Assembly (NCBI GenBank): GCA_015486015.1 | Contig: WFSL01000002.1 | Span: 1-64,000, forward strand | DNA length: 64,000 nt | Direction of reading: 5' to 3' | Origin: Aquificota bacterium | GTDB lineage: Bacteria > Thermosulfidibacterota > Thermosulfidibacteria > Thermosulfidibacterales > B14-G1 | Part shown: one piece after another, positions 32,538-40,441 of the stretch | How positions within the stretch are numbered: the stretch's first letter is position 1 | Layout of the letters: the number at the start of each line of letters is the position of its first letter | The notes under the pieces: model-generated | Database searches by the model: none | Told to the model about the DNA's origin: nothing | What the model saw: only the letters and a program-made list of their open reading frames with translations | Program-made: the position numbers and the translations under genes

Positions 32538-33063
32538 AGGGGCCACGACAGTGGTAATGGATACGGTGAAGGATATCCCTCTGTGGATTCAGGAGTATGG
32601 CAGGGGGTGAGATATTGTCTATGAGGAGCCGGGCTGCCTCCTGAGGGGTTCCCCACCTGTATGGGTCATACCCTGGTAGGAGAAAGGCCGGCGGTGATAC
32701 CTTAAGTTTCTCTAAGTCACGGGCCAAGACCTTGAGCTCATCTGCAAGGTACTCTTTGCTCAGCCCCTCCACCTCCCCCAACCCATAGAGCAAGACCCAT
32801 GGGGTCTTCCAACGCCCCATGGTGGATATCAGGACCCTCTCCCCCTTAGAGCCTGTAATCCCCTTGCCAAGCCTGTCGAGGATAAGGGCAAGAGTGTGGT
32901 TTAAGTACCCCAAGGCCCCCTGAGGGGTAAAAGGACTAACAGTTCCTATGGCAATAAGCCCTGCCGAGATCTCAGGCAGGAGGAGATCAGACAAAATCCA
33001 TCGAGGGGGCGTGACCTGCCCTTGCAATCCCTTCCGCTTCTTCATGCTGGAGGTATACCCCAT
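32500..33063 (-). CDS. Stand-alone leucyl-aminopeptidase (M17) N-terminal-like domain protein
   Basis: 187 aa (start 33063, or ATG 33045). It resembles only the macro-like N-terminal domain of M17 aminopeptidases: LLLPEISAGLIAIGTVSPFT, GSKGERVLISTMGRWKTPWV, LLYGLGEVEGLSKEYLADEL. The metal-binding catalytic domain is absent. It is a lone minus-strand gene among plus-strand genes and its end overlaps the 3' end of the yhaN-like gene by 38 nt. Role unknown; possibly a regulatory or DNA-binding relative of PepA. Confidence 0.6.
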   Translation of the reverse strand: MGYTSSMKKRKGLQGQVTPPRWILSDLLLPEISAGLIAIGTVSPFTPQGALGYLNHTLALILDRLGKGITGSKGERVLISTMGRWKTPWVLLYGLGEVEGLSKEYLADELKVLARDLEKLKVSPPAFLLPGYDPYRWGTPQEAARLLIDNISPPAILLNPQRDILHRIHYHCRGPFSYLLRSEVEGR

Positions 33064-33087
33064 TTTCCACTCGAAATCCAGCCTTCA

Positions 33088-33114
33088 TTGATATGTGGGA
33101 ATGGGGGCTATAAA
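33088..33114 (+). promoter_or_regulatory. Candidate promoter of dGTPase gene
   Basis: -35 TTGATA (33088-33093), short 15-nt spacer, -10 TATAAA (33109-33114), then exactly 7 nt to the ATG at 33122. No Shine-Dalgarno. Confidence 0.5.
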
Positions 33115-33121
33115 CTAAATA

Positions 33122-34171
33122 ATGTTCAGGTGGAATATGGGGTCACTACTTCATATACGCGAGATCACAGAGGAGATGGAGCTTCAGATCCTCCATCCCT
33201 TTGCAGCCAAGAGTGCAACAAGCAAGGGCAGGGCGAGGCCAGAGGAGCCCTGCCCTGTGAGGACGGCCTTTCAAAGAGACAGGGACAGGATAATCCATTC
33301 TAAATCCTTCAGGAGGCTTAAGCACAAGACCCAGGTCTTCCTTTCGCCAGAGGGGGACCATTATAGAACACGCCTCACCCATACCTTGGAGGTGGCACAG
33401 ATTGCACGCACCATTGCCAGGGCACTGAGGCTAAACGAGGACCTCACAGAGGCCATCGCCTTGGGTCATGATCTGGGTCATACACCCTTTGGCCATGCAG
33501 GGGAGGCAGTACTCCAGGAGATCCATCCTGGAGGGTTTAGCCACCCTCAGCAGAGCTTGAGGGTGGTGGATCTCTTGGAAAAGGGAGGCGAGGGGCTAAA
33601 TCTTACCTTCGAGGTGAGGGACGGGATCCTGAAACACTCCAAGGGGATGGGGGCCATCTTGCCTGAGGGGGAAGATACTCCACTAACCTTGGAGGGTCAG
33701 GTGGTGAGGATCTCCGACGGTATCGCCTATGTGAATCACGACTTGGACGATGCACTACGGGCTGGGATCATTACCATGGACGATGTTCCTAAGGAACTTA
33801 TAGGGTTCTTGGGTGATACTCATGCTAAACGTATCAACTCTATGGTCCTGGATGCCATCGGGGCCTCTTTGGAGGAGGAGTTGAGGCGCATCACCCTCTC
33901 TCCAGGGATGTTGGAGGCCATTACTGAGATGAGGTCTTTCCTCCATGAGAGGGTATACCTAAATCCCTTGGTTTATAATGAGTTTGTTAAGGCATTTAAG
34001 GTAGTGAGGGAGCTCTATTTCTATTACATGGAACACCCCTGTGAGCTCCCACCTGCCCCTGCTGAGGATGTGGCTACCCAGGTATGTGACTTCATAGCAG
34101 GCATGACAGACAGGTACGCCCTGCATCTCTATCATCGCATATTCATTCCCCACCCCTGGGGAAAATGCTGA
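33122..34171 (+). CDS. dgt: Deoxyguanosinetriphosphate triphosphohydrolase-like protein
   Basis: 349 aa, the shorter dGTPase class. HD-domain metal ligands: [36 protein letters not shown], then [19 protein letters not shown]. The N-terminal [20 protein letters not shown] and [20 protein letters not shown] match the family. Cleaves dNTPs to deoxynucleoside and triphosphate. The start is taken from the -10/7-nt/ATG geometry; an internal Met at codon 6 is possible. Monocistronic, before the aromatic leader. Confidence 0.93.
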   Translation: MFRWNMGSLLHIREITEEMELQILHPFAAKSATSKGRARPEEPCPVRTAFQRDRDRIIHSKSFRRLKHKTQVFLSPEGDHYRTRLTHTLEVAQIARTIARALRLNEDLTEAIALGHDLGHTPFGHAGEAVLQEIHPGGFSHPQQSLRVVDLLEKGGEGLNLTFEVRDGILKHSKGMGAILPEGEDTPLTLEGQVVRISDGIAYVNHDLDDALRAGIITMDDVPKELIGFLGDTHAKRINSMVLDAIGASLEEELRRITLSPGMLEAITEMRSFLHERVYLNPLVYNEFVKAFKVVRELYFYYMEHPCELPPAPAEDVATQVCDFIAGMTDRYALHLYHRIFIPHPWGKC

Positions 34172-34200
34172 TGAAAGGAAGGCCATCTTTATTTTTTCTC

Positions 34201-34229
34201 TTGACAAACCCCTGGGTCCAAGGTATGAA
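34201..34229 (+). promoter_or_regulatory. Promoter of the aromatic operon
   Basis: Consensus -35 TTGACA (34201-34206), 17-nt spacer, -10 TATGAA (34224-34229). The start of transcription is expected at about 34236, immediately before the leader ATG at 34237. Confidence 0.75.
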
Positions 34230-34236
34230 TCAAACC

Positions 34237-34320
34237 ATGATGAAAATGAATTACAGGATATTTAACTGGTTTTGGTTTTATTACTGGTGGGGCCTGCCTA
34301 TGCGGTCCCTCAGCGCATAG
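34237..34320 (+). CDS. Aromatic-rich leader peptide of the ADTH/DHQ synthase operon
   Basis: 27 codons from ATG 34237 (the frame also has ATGs at 34225, 34240 and 34246) to TAG 34318-34320. Codons 9-18 read FNWFWFYYWW: four Trp, three Phe and two Tyr in ten codons, and one more Tyr at codon 6. No other short frame nearby has such bias. With the promoter just upstream, the alternative hairpins downstream and an aromatic biosynthesis operon as target, it fits a ribosome-stalling attenuation leader that senses all three aromatic amino acids. The -10 box is 7 nt before the ATG, so the peptide may be made from a leaderless transcript. Confidence 0.85.
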   Translation: MMKMNYRIFNWFWFYYWWGLPMRSLSA

Positions 34321-34403
34321 TTGAGTCAAAGGGGCCGTGGGCAGGCAGAACCCACGGCCTCCCTTCTTCTCTTTTAGGGCCGTGGGTTTTTCACCCCGGC
34401 CCT
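34292..34403 (+). promoter_or_regulatory. Attenuator: mutually exclusive hairpins between leader peptide and operon
   Basis: Segments: 0, GCCTGCC (34292-34298), right after the Trp-Trp codons; A, GGCCGTGGG (34333-34341); A', GGCAGGC (34340-34346); B, CCCACGGCC (34351-34359); C, GGGCCGTGGG (34377-34386); D, CACCCCGGCCC (34392-34402). Possible pairs: 0:A' (7 bp), A:B (9 bp perfect, 9-nt loop), B:C (9 bp perfect) and C:D (terminator). A and C share the same 9-mer, so B must choose. CTATGCG/CGCATAG (34298-34304/34314-34320) forms a further hairpin over the leader stop. Model: a ribosome stalled in the aromatic run leaves 0 free to capture A', so B pairs with C and transcription continues; completed translation frees A to take B, and C:D terminates. 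Confidence 0.7.
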
Positions 34404-34411
34404 AAATTTTT
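34376..34411 (+). terminator. Intrinsic terminator stem C:D of the attenuator
   Basis: AGGGCCG-bulge-GGGT (34376-34387) pairs with ACCCCGGCCCT (34393-34403) around a TTTTC loop, followed by AAATTTTT. The AGGAGG of the next gene comes 2-7 nt later. Confidence 0.65.
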
Positions 34412-34423
34412 AGGAGGTGCATC

Positions 34424-35215
34424 ATGATAGGTAAGACCATTCGGATGGAGAGGATCATGGACAGGGCCAAGGGGACCACTGTGATAGTCCCCATGGATCA
34501 CGGCGTAACCGTGGGGCCTATCAAGGGGCTTATAGCCTTTAAGGACACTGTGGAGGCCGTAGCGCAAGGAGGGGCCAATGCAGTGCTAATGCATAAGGGG
34601 ATGGTGTCTGTGGGTCATAGGAGAGGTGGAAGGGATATTGGGCTCATCGTACATCTCTCCGCAGGTACTGCCTTGGCCCAAGATCCCAACTGCAAGGTGC
34701 TGGTGTGCACCGTGGAAGAGGCCATAAAGCTTGGGGCCGATGCCGTATCCATCCATGTGAACATCGGGGCGCCCGATGAGAAGAACATGCTACGCGACTT
34801 TGGCAAGGTGGCCCAGAGCTGCTTAGAATGGGGAATGCCCCTGCTGGCCATGGTTTATCCCAGGGGGCCAAAGATAAAGAACCCTTACGACGTAAGCGTG
34901 GTAAAGCACGCCGCTCGCATCGGAGCAGAGTTGGGTGCCGATTTGGTAAAGGTTCCTTATACGGGAGACCCCGATTCGTTCTCCGAGGTGACCCAAGGCT
35001 CTCCTGTTCCAGTGCTCATTGCTGGTGGAGAAAAGATGGACACCGAGGAGGATGTCTTGAGGATGGTGAAGGGGGCCATTGACGCAGGGGGGGCAGGTGT
35101 CTCTATTGGAAGAAATGTGTTCCAGCACTCCTCCCCCCAAAAGATGGTGGAGGCCATCTCCCTATTGGTCCACAAAGGAGCCTCCTTAAAAGAGGCATTG
35201 GAGGTGTTACATTGA
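34424..35215 (+). CDS. 2-amino-3,7-dideoxy-D-threo-hept-6-ulosonate synthase (ADTH synthase, archaeal-type aromatic pathway)
   Basis: 263 aa. Class I aldolase family shared with archaeal [23 protein letters not shown], Tyr in [17 protein letters not shown], Schiff-base Lys in [46 protein letters not shown]. The location directly before DHQ synthase II identifies it as ADTH synthase rather than fructose-bisphosphate aldolase. It condenses L-aspartate semialdehyde with 6-deoxy-5-ketofructose-1-phosphate, bypassing DAHP synthase. AGGAGGTG ribosome site; expression is probably controlled by the upstream attenuator. Confidence 0.92.
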   Translation: MIGKTIRMERIMDRAKGTTVIVPMDHGVTVGPIKGLIAFKDTVEAVAQGGANAVLMHKGMVSVGHRRGGRDIGLIVHLSAGTALAQDPNCKVLVCTVEEAIKLGADAVSIHVNIGAPDEKNMLRDFGKVAQSCLEWGMPLLAMVYPRGPKIKNPYDVSVVKHAARIGAELGADLVKVPYTGDPDSFSEVTQGSPVPVLIAGGEKMDTEEDVLRMVKGAIDAGGAGVSIGRNVFQHSSPQKMVEAISLLVHKGASLKEALEVLH

Positions 35216-36204
35216 GAGAGGTATGGGTTAGGGTGATTCCTTTCAGAAAAGAGTTGGTCACTACCGCCTTGGAGGCTGGGGCTCATGGTATATGGGTAGA
35301 AGGAGATGCGGTTTCCAAGGTGAGGGAGTTGGGCCGGATAAAGGTGTTGGGTGAAGAGGGGGACTTACAACCTGGGAAGGACTTCTTTCATGTGAGCATC
35401 CATTCCGGGGAAGATCAGGAGAAGGCGTTGGAGCTATGTGGCAAAGGCCCTGTGGTGGTAGAGGCGGTAGACTGGAAGGTGATTCCCTTAGAAAACCTGG
35501 TGGCAGCCTCAGATGCCATCTTTGCCGTGGTGAGGAGCGAGGACGAGATGAGGCTCGCATTGGGGGTTTTGGAGAAAGGCGTTTCAGGGGTGGTGGTGGA
35601 TGTTGATGATCCTTCCCTTCTAAGGAGGCTCGTGCTCATGGTCCAGGACGAGGTAGAAAAGGTAGACCTGGTGGAGGGGACCATCCGGGATGTGAAACCT
35701 CTATGGATGGGGCATCGGGTATGTGTGGACACATGCACATTAATGGGAGAAGGGGAGGGGATGCTGGTGGGAAACTCCAGCAGCTTTTTATTTCTGATTC
35801 ACGCAGAGAGCATAGAAAATCCTTATGTAGCCCCCAGGCCCTTCCGCGTCAACGCCGGAGCGGTCCACTCTTACACTATGGTACCTGGTGGAAAGACCAG
35901 ATATCTCTCGGAGTTACAGAGCGGGGATGAGGTGCTACTGGTAGACCACCAGGGCAATGCCAAGGGTGCGATAGTGGGCAGGTCCAAGGTGGAGAAGAGG
36001 CCTCTCCTTATGGTGAAGGCGCAAGTGGGAGATGTCCCAGGTACATGCATCCTCCAAAACGCCGAGACTATCCGCTTGGTCTCCCCGTCTGGCGATGCCC
36101 TCTCCGTTGTCTCCCTAAGGGAGGGCGATCGGGTAATGGTCTATCTTGAAGAGGGAGGACGCCACTTTGGTATAAAGGTGGAGGAGAGCATTCAGGAAAA
36201 GTGA
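35212..36204 (+). CDS. 3-dehydroquinate synthase II (archaeal type)
   Basis: 330 aa, TTG start overlapping the previous stop (TTGA). Conserved DHQS-II blocks: [99 protein letters not shown]. Oxidative deamination and cyclisation of ADTH to 3-dehydroquinate. The two-gene operon supplies all aromatic amino acids, which matches a leader rich in Trp, Phe and Tyr codons. Confidence 0.94.
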   Translation: MREVWVRVIPFRKELVTTALEAGAHGIWVEGDAVSKVRELGRIKVLGEEGDLQPGKDFFHVSIHSGEDQEKALELCGKGPVVVEAVDWKVIPLENLVAASDAIFAVVRSEDEMRLALGVLEKGVSGVVVDVDDPSLLRRLVLMVQDEVEKVDLVEGTIRDVKPLWMGHRVCVDTCTLMGEGEGMLVGNSSSFLFLIHAESIENPYVAPRPFRVNAGAVHSYTMVPGGKTRYLSELQSGDEVLLVDHQGNAKGAIVGRSKVEKRPLLMVKAQVGDVPGTCILQNAETIRLVSPSGDALSVVSLREGDRVMVYLEEGGRHFGIKVEESIQEK

Positions 36205-36221
36205 TTTTCACCTTAGTACCT

Positions 36222-37394
36222 CTAAGGGGGCCAGGTGCGTCTGTTACCCACCCACCTCTGTAAGGTGGCCACTGCATAGGCGGCTATCCCTTCCTGCCTC
36301 CCCGCAAAGCCCAGTCCTTCTGTAGTGGTGGCCTTTATATTTATGCAACAAGGGGGAATCCCAAGGGCCTGGGCCATCAACTCTATCATCCTTTGCCTGT
36401 AAGGGGCTATTCGCGGCGCCTCCATCACAAGGGTAGCGTCTATGTGCCGGATTTCCCAGCCCCCCTTCCTGAGCAGCGAGGCCGCCCTCTCGAGGAAGGT
36501 GAGGCTGGACTCGCCCCAATACTGAGGGTCAGTATCTGGAAAGTGTAGACCTATATCCCCAAGCCCTGCTCCGCCCAAAAGGGCGTCCACAACGGCATGG
36601 GAAAGCACATCCGCATCGGAATGGCCATAAAGCCCCTTTGGGGATGGCATTTCCACACCCCCAAGGATGAGCCTTCTCCCCTCCAATAGGGGATGCACAT
36701 CGTATCCAAAGCCCACGGCTACGGCCCCCCCTGTCCTCACACTTACCTGCTCTATGTCTTCTGCGTATGTGACCTTAAGGTTCCCCTCCTCCCCATCCAC
36801 ACACCAGACGTTGTAGCCTGCCGCTTCCACCAAGGCGGCATCGTCTGTGGCCTCTGCCCCCTTATCAAGGGCCTCCCTGTAAGCCCTTTCAATGATCTCC
36901 CTCTCAAAAAACTGGGGGGTCTGGATGGCCCTCATTTTCCTCCTCTCCAGGGTCCTGATCACCCTATCTCCCTCCACCTCTTTAATTGTGTCCCTCAATG
37001 GTATCACGGGGATGGCGGCCCCCTTTTCCTGGGCCTTTTCAATCACCCTGGTGATGAGATCAGGGGTGACCAACGGTCTGGCAGCGTCGTGTATCCCTAC
37101 CAGGGTCTCTTCGCTCAAACGCCCCAAACCATACCATACGGTGTCTTGACGCCTCTCCCCCCCAATGTAAACCTCCCTCCCCTTGGTGGGGGCCCACATG
37201 GCCAAGGCCCTCTCCCCCTCCCTCACATGATCCTGATCCACACCTATATAGATAGAGTGTATCAGTGGATGGCGCTCGAAGGTTTCTATGGAATAGGCAA
37301 TGAGCGGTTTACCACTTACCGGAACCCACTGCTTCGGGGTGCCAGCCCTCACCCCCTTGCCCGCTGCTACAATTATTACACAACTGACTGCGAT
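36222..37394 (-). CDS. ispDF: Bifunctional IspD-IspF of the MEP isoprenoid pathway
   Basis: 390 aa if initiated at ATC 37394. IspD domain (1-235): the nucleotide-binding start CVIIVAAGKGVRAGTPKQWV, HDAARPLVTPDLI, TPQFFEREIIERAY. IspF domain (from about 236): VGFGYDVHPLLEGRRLILGG, LYGHSDADVLSHAVVDALLG, IKATTTEGLGFAGR. The nearest standard start, GTG 37352, would cut off the AAGKG loop needed for CTP binding. The in-frame extension to the stop at 37409 holds no ATG, GTG or TTG. ATC 37394, 8 nt after GAGAGG, gives exactly the family N-terminus. Confidence 0.88.
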   Translation of the reverse strand: MAVSCVIIVAAGKGVRAGTPKQWVPVSGKPLIAYSIETFERHPLIHSIYIGVDQDHVREGERALAMWAPTKGREVYIGGERRQDTVWYGLGRLSEETLVGIHDAARPLVTPDLITRVIEKAQEKGAAIPVIPLRDTIKEVEGDRVIRTLERRKMRAIQTPQFFEREIIERAYREALDKGAEATDDAALVEAAGYNVWCVDGEEGNLKVTYAEDIEQVSVRTGGAVAVGFGYDVHPLLEGRRLILGGVEMPSPKGLYGHSDADVLSHAVVDALLGGAGLGDIGLHFPDTDPQYWGESSLTFLERAASLLRKGGWEIRHIDATLVMEAPRIAPYRQRMIELMAQALGIPPCCINIKATTTEGLGFAGRQEGIAAYAVATLQRWVGNRRTWPP

Positions 37395-37411
37395 CCCACT
37401 ACCCTCTCAGG

Positions 37412-38461
37412 TCAGGACCTATCCTTTAACTCCTTCTGAACCCCCTCTCTCTCAGCCTGCCCCCTTGAATCTTCCCTTACCCTTCCAAAGATCATGCGCC
37501 CAGATGGGGTCTGTAAAAGGCTGGTTACCTCTATCTTCATCTTCTTCCCTATATAGCTTCTCCCATTCTCCACCACGATCATGGTCCCATCATCCATATA
37601 TCCCACCCCCTGCTGAGGCTCCTTCCCCTGGCGGAGTATAAACACCTCCATCTCTTCACCAGGGAGTACTACTGGACGCAGGGCGCTTGAAAGCTCGTTC
37701 ACATTGAGCACCTCTATCTCTTGGAGACTGGCTACCTTATTTAGGTTGTAATCTGTAGTAATGATCTTTGCCTTCATACGCTTGGCGAGGGCAATTAGCT
37801 TCTCATCTACCTCTTGAATCTTGGGAAAGTCCTGAGAAGAAACCTTCACCTTTACCCCTTTGCCTTCCTGAAGCCTCTTTAGTACATCCAGACCTCTCCT
37901 TCCCCTGCTCCTCTTCAATGGATCATGGGAGTCTGCAATATGTTGGAGCTCCTTTAGCACAAACTGTGGAATGATAATGGTCCCTTCCAGAAACCCTGTC
38001 TCTACTACCTCTGCAATACGCCCATCAATAACAGCGCTGGTGTCCAAAATTTTATTGTTTCCTCCCCATGCAAGTGGGAGCCTGTCCCTCCCCACCCTGG
38101 AGAACTCCACCGACTCTGCCACCCTTACACCCAATATCCCCCCTAAGTAACCAAAGCAGAGCCCTACAAAGACGTTGAAGAGGGTCCTTGCACCGGTGAT
38201 GGGAAACCTGATCTCGGTTATATCGATGATGAGATAAGAGAGGATGAGCCCCATGGTAACCCCTATAAGGGCACCTACAAGGGTCCTGAGGTTGAACTCC
38301 AATACCTTCTGCACTACATAGATGAATAAGAGACCCGCCATACATCCAACCCCTGCCCCCAAAACTGCTCCCTCCGTGGTGGGAAGGTATCCCTTCCCCA
38401 TAAAGAACCCCAAGAGGGTACCCGATAGTACGATCGCAAACCTCAATATCAGCATTAACAT
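37412..38461 (-). CDS. Membrane-anchored PIN-TRAM domain protein (YacL family)
   Basis: 349 aa from ATG 38461, 1 nt after the carD stop; the longer frame to 38668 is carD sequence in another frame. Four N-terminal membrane helices (LMLILRFAIVLSGTLLGFFM, GAGVGCMAGLLFIYVVQKVL, LVGALIGVTMGLILSYLIID, FNVFVGLCFGYLGGILGVRV), a PIN domain (LDTSAVIDGRIAEVVETGFL, IITTDYNLNKVA) and C-terminal TRAM (GYMDDGTMIVVENGRSYIGK). The role is unclear; usually next to carD and ispD, as here. Confidence 0.9.
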   Translation of the reverse strand: MLMLILRFAIVLSGTLLGFFMGKGYLPTTEGAVLGAGVGCMAGLLFIYVVQKVLEFNLRTLVGALIGVTMGLILSYLIIDITEIRFPITGARTLFNVFVGLCFGYLGGILGVRVAESVEFSRVGRDRLPLAWGGNNKILDTSAVIDGRIAEVVETGFLEGTIIIPQFVLKELQHIADSHDPLKRSRGRRGLDVLKRLQEGKGVKVKVSSQDFPKIQEVDEKLIALAKRMKAKIITTDYNLNKVASLQEIEVLNVNELSSALRPVVLPGEEMEVFILRQGKEPQQGVGYMDDGTMIVVENGRSYIGKKMKIEVTSLLQTPSGRMIFGRVREDSRGQAEREGVQKELKDRS

Positions 38462-38462
38462 C

Positions 38463-38981
38463 TTACTCTTCCTCCTTATTCCCTTGGAAGAGGCCATAGA
38501 GTAACCCCTCTGCCTCCTCCGGTGCAATGTGCTTGGCCTCAGAGATCTCGCCGATGAGAAACTGTTTGGCACTCTCCAGTATCTTCCTCTCGCCAAAGGA
38601 GAGCTCCTTATCCCTCCTGAGCTGCATGAGATCCCTGTACACCTCCGCAACCTCCTCAATGGAGCCACTCTTTATCTTATCAGCATACTCCCTATGCCTC
38701 ACGGTCCAGCTCACCTTCTCCTCTCCACGGGATGTGGGTTCACTGGTGAGGATCTCTACGATATCCCTTACAGAACTGTCGGTGATAATCTTCCTCAGCC
38801 CCACCCTTTCTGCCTTATCCACAGGCACCCTTATCATCACGTCCTTTTCTAAGATGCGGATAGAAAAAAAGGAAAGACGCTCCCCTTCTACGGTGAGCTC
38901 CTCCACGCCCTCTATGATACCCACCCCTTGGGCAGGATAAACTATCTTGTCGCCTACCTTAAAACCTTCCTCTTTCTTCAT
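38463..38981 (-). CDS. CarD/CdnL-family RNA polymerase-binding regulator
   Basis: 172 aa. The N-terminal RNAP-interaction Tudor-like domain FKVGDKIVYPAQGVGIIEGV is followed by the helical DNA-binding half (VSWTVRHREYADKIKSGSIE, AEVYRDLMQLRRDKELSFGE, RKILESAKQFL). Stabilises RNAP open complexes at promoters. No Shine-Dalgarno; a TATTAA lies 6 nt upstream of the ATG, overlapping the end of radA, so a leaderless internal transcript is possible. Confidence 0.92.
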   Translation of the reverse strand: MKKEEGFKVGDKIVYPAQGVGIIEGVEELTVEGERLSFFSIRILEKDVMIRVPVDKAERVGLRKIITDSSVRDIVEILTSEPTSRGEEKVSWTVRHREYADKIKSGSIEEVAEVYRDLMQLRRDKELSFGERKILESAKQFLIGEISEAKHIAPEEAEGLLYGLFQGNKEEE

Positions 38982-38995
38982 GGAGTTTTAATATG

Positions 38996-40342
38996 TCATA
39001 AACGCTCTGCAATTTCAAGGGCTTCTCTAACATTGGAGGCGCCTATGGGTTCTATGCCGGCGTTCATGGTTACCCTCTCCACATCACTTGAAGGGAGAAG
39101 GAGTTTGGGAAAGCCATGCCTCTCTGCCTCCTTTGCCCGATAGATGGCACCCTTTACACCCCTGACCTCCCCGCCTAAGCCTACCTCTCCAAATACGGCC
39201 AGGCTGCAGGAGACCGGTCTCTCGTGGAAACTGGATACCAGCGCTAAAAGGATGGCCAGGTCACCGCCTGGCTCTGCAATCTTCATGCCTCCAGGCACAT
39301 TGATAAAGAGGTCGAGGTTCTGAAGCTGGATACCTATGTGCTTCTCCACCACTGCCAGAATAAAGGAGGTCCTGGCAGGGTCCACACCCGCCATCACCCT
39401 TCTGGGGATTCCCCCGGTGGATGGGGCCACCAGGGCCTGAACCTCCAAGAGCAAAGGTTTGCTTCCATGAAGGCTGGCCACCACAACAGATCCAGGTGTG
39501 TCTAACAGCCTCTCTTGAAGAAATAAGGCTGATGGGTCCTTTACCTCTTTAAGCCCCTTCTCCGTCATCTCCAGGATCGCCATCTCCATGGCAGGACCAA
39601 ACCGATTCTTGAGCACCCTGATGATCCTATAAGGCTGACCCTTTTCCCCCTCCATTTGTAATACCGTGTCCACCATATGCTCCAAGGTCTTTGGGCCAGC
39701 TATGCTCCCATCCTTTGTGACGTGGCCCACAAGGATGGCAGTGGTGTTGGTGGACTTGGCAGCCTCCATGATCCTGGCTGTAGCTTCCCTTAGCTGGACC
39801 ACTGTTCCTGGCGAAGAAGGCAAGTCTTCCAGCACCACAGTCTGGATGGAGTCCAGGACCATCACCCTTGGTGAGAGCAGCTCTACCTGAGTGAGAATCT
39901 CTTCCACCCGCGTCTCCTGGAGCAGATAGAGGTTGGGGCTGGCACCCCCTATCCTCTGGGCCCTAAGTTTCACCTGGGGCAGGTTCTCCTCGGCGCACAC
40001 ATAAAGCACCTTCTCTCCATTCGACGCCAATGCCATAGCGATCTGAAGGAGTACTGTGGATTTCCCCACCCCCGGCTCACCACCGAGCAGCACCATACTC
40101 CCCCTTACAAGCCCACCTCCAAGAACCCTATTGCATTCCTCCAAGGGGAGCCTTAGCCTTTCGTCTTCCCCAGAGCTGGGTATAGCCCCCAAAGATACAT
40201 ACCTGGGTCCCCGATGCTTTCCAGGCTTGGAAGAGACAGGCACTACTGTGTTCCACTGACCGCAAGAAGGGCACTTACCCACCCACTTAGGCAGAAAGGC
40301 CCCACACCCAGTGCAAACGTAGCCCCTCTTCTCCTTCACCAT
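38996..40342 (-). CDS. radA: DNA repair protein RadA (Sms)
   Basis: 448 aa. N-terminal C4 zinc finger (YVCTGCGAFLPKWVGKCPSC), RecA-type ATPase (SMVLLGGEPGVGKSTVLLQI; VMVLDSIQTV), the RadA-specific KNRFG motif, and a C-terminal Lon-protease-like domain (GGIPRRVMAGVDPARTSFIL, FINVPGGMKIAEPGGDLAIL). Branch-migration helicase of homologous recombination. The ATG is 7 nt after a TATAAA box with no ribosome site, suggesting a leaderless mRNA. Confidence 0.95.
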   Translation of the reverse strand: MVKEKRGYVCTGCGAFLPKWVGKCPSCGQWNTVVPVSSKPGKHRGPRYVSLGAIPSSGEDERLRLPLEECNRVLGGGLVRGSMVLLGGEPGVGKSTVLLQIAMALASNGEKVLYVCAEENLPQVKLRAQRIGGASPNLYLLQETRVEEILTQVELLSPRVMVLDSIQTVVLEDLPSSPGTVVQLREATARIMEAAKSTNTTAILVGHVTKDGSIAGPKTLEHMVDTVLQMEGEKGQPYRIIRVLKNRFGPAMEMAILEMTEKGLKEVKDPSALFLQERLLDTPGSVVVASLHGSKPLLLEVQALVAPSTGGIPRRVMAGVDPARTSFILAVVEKHIGIQLQNLDLFINVPGGMKIAEPGGDLAILLALVSSFHERPVSCSLAVFGEVGLGGEVRGVKGAIYRAKEAERHGFPKLLLPSSDVERVTMNAGIEPIGASNVREALEIAERL

Positions 40343-40349
40343 TTTTTTA

Positions 40350-40378
40350 TTTATACTGTATTTTTATCGTACCGTCCA
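40350..40378 (-). promoter_or_regulatory. Promoter of radA
   Basis: Minus strand: -35 TGGACG (40378-40373), 17-nt spacer, -10 TATAAA (40355-40350), then 7 nt to the ATG at 40342. Confidence 0.65.
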
Positions 40379-40441
40379 CAGATCCGGGCCTTGCATTTGG
40401 CGGAACGAGACATTACCAATTGATAAAATTTTAAGATTAGA

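Noticed and set aside
36693-37439. 248-codon plus-strand frame opposite ispDF
   Set aside because: Mirror of a strongly coding minus-strand gene; rich in His/Pro/Gly as expected from antisense of this base composition.
38461-38668. 69 extra N-terminal codons of the TRAM-PIN protein
   Set aside because: They overlap the 3' half of carD in another frame; the Arg/Ser-rich sequence is unlike the family, and ATG 38461 gives the normal membrane start.
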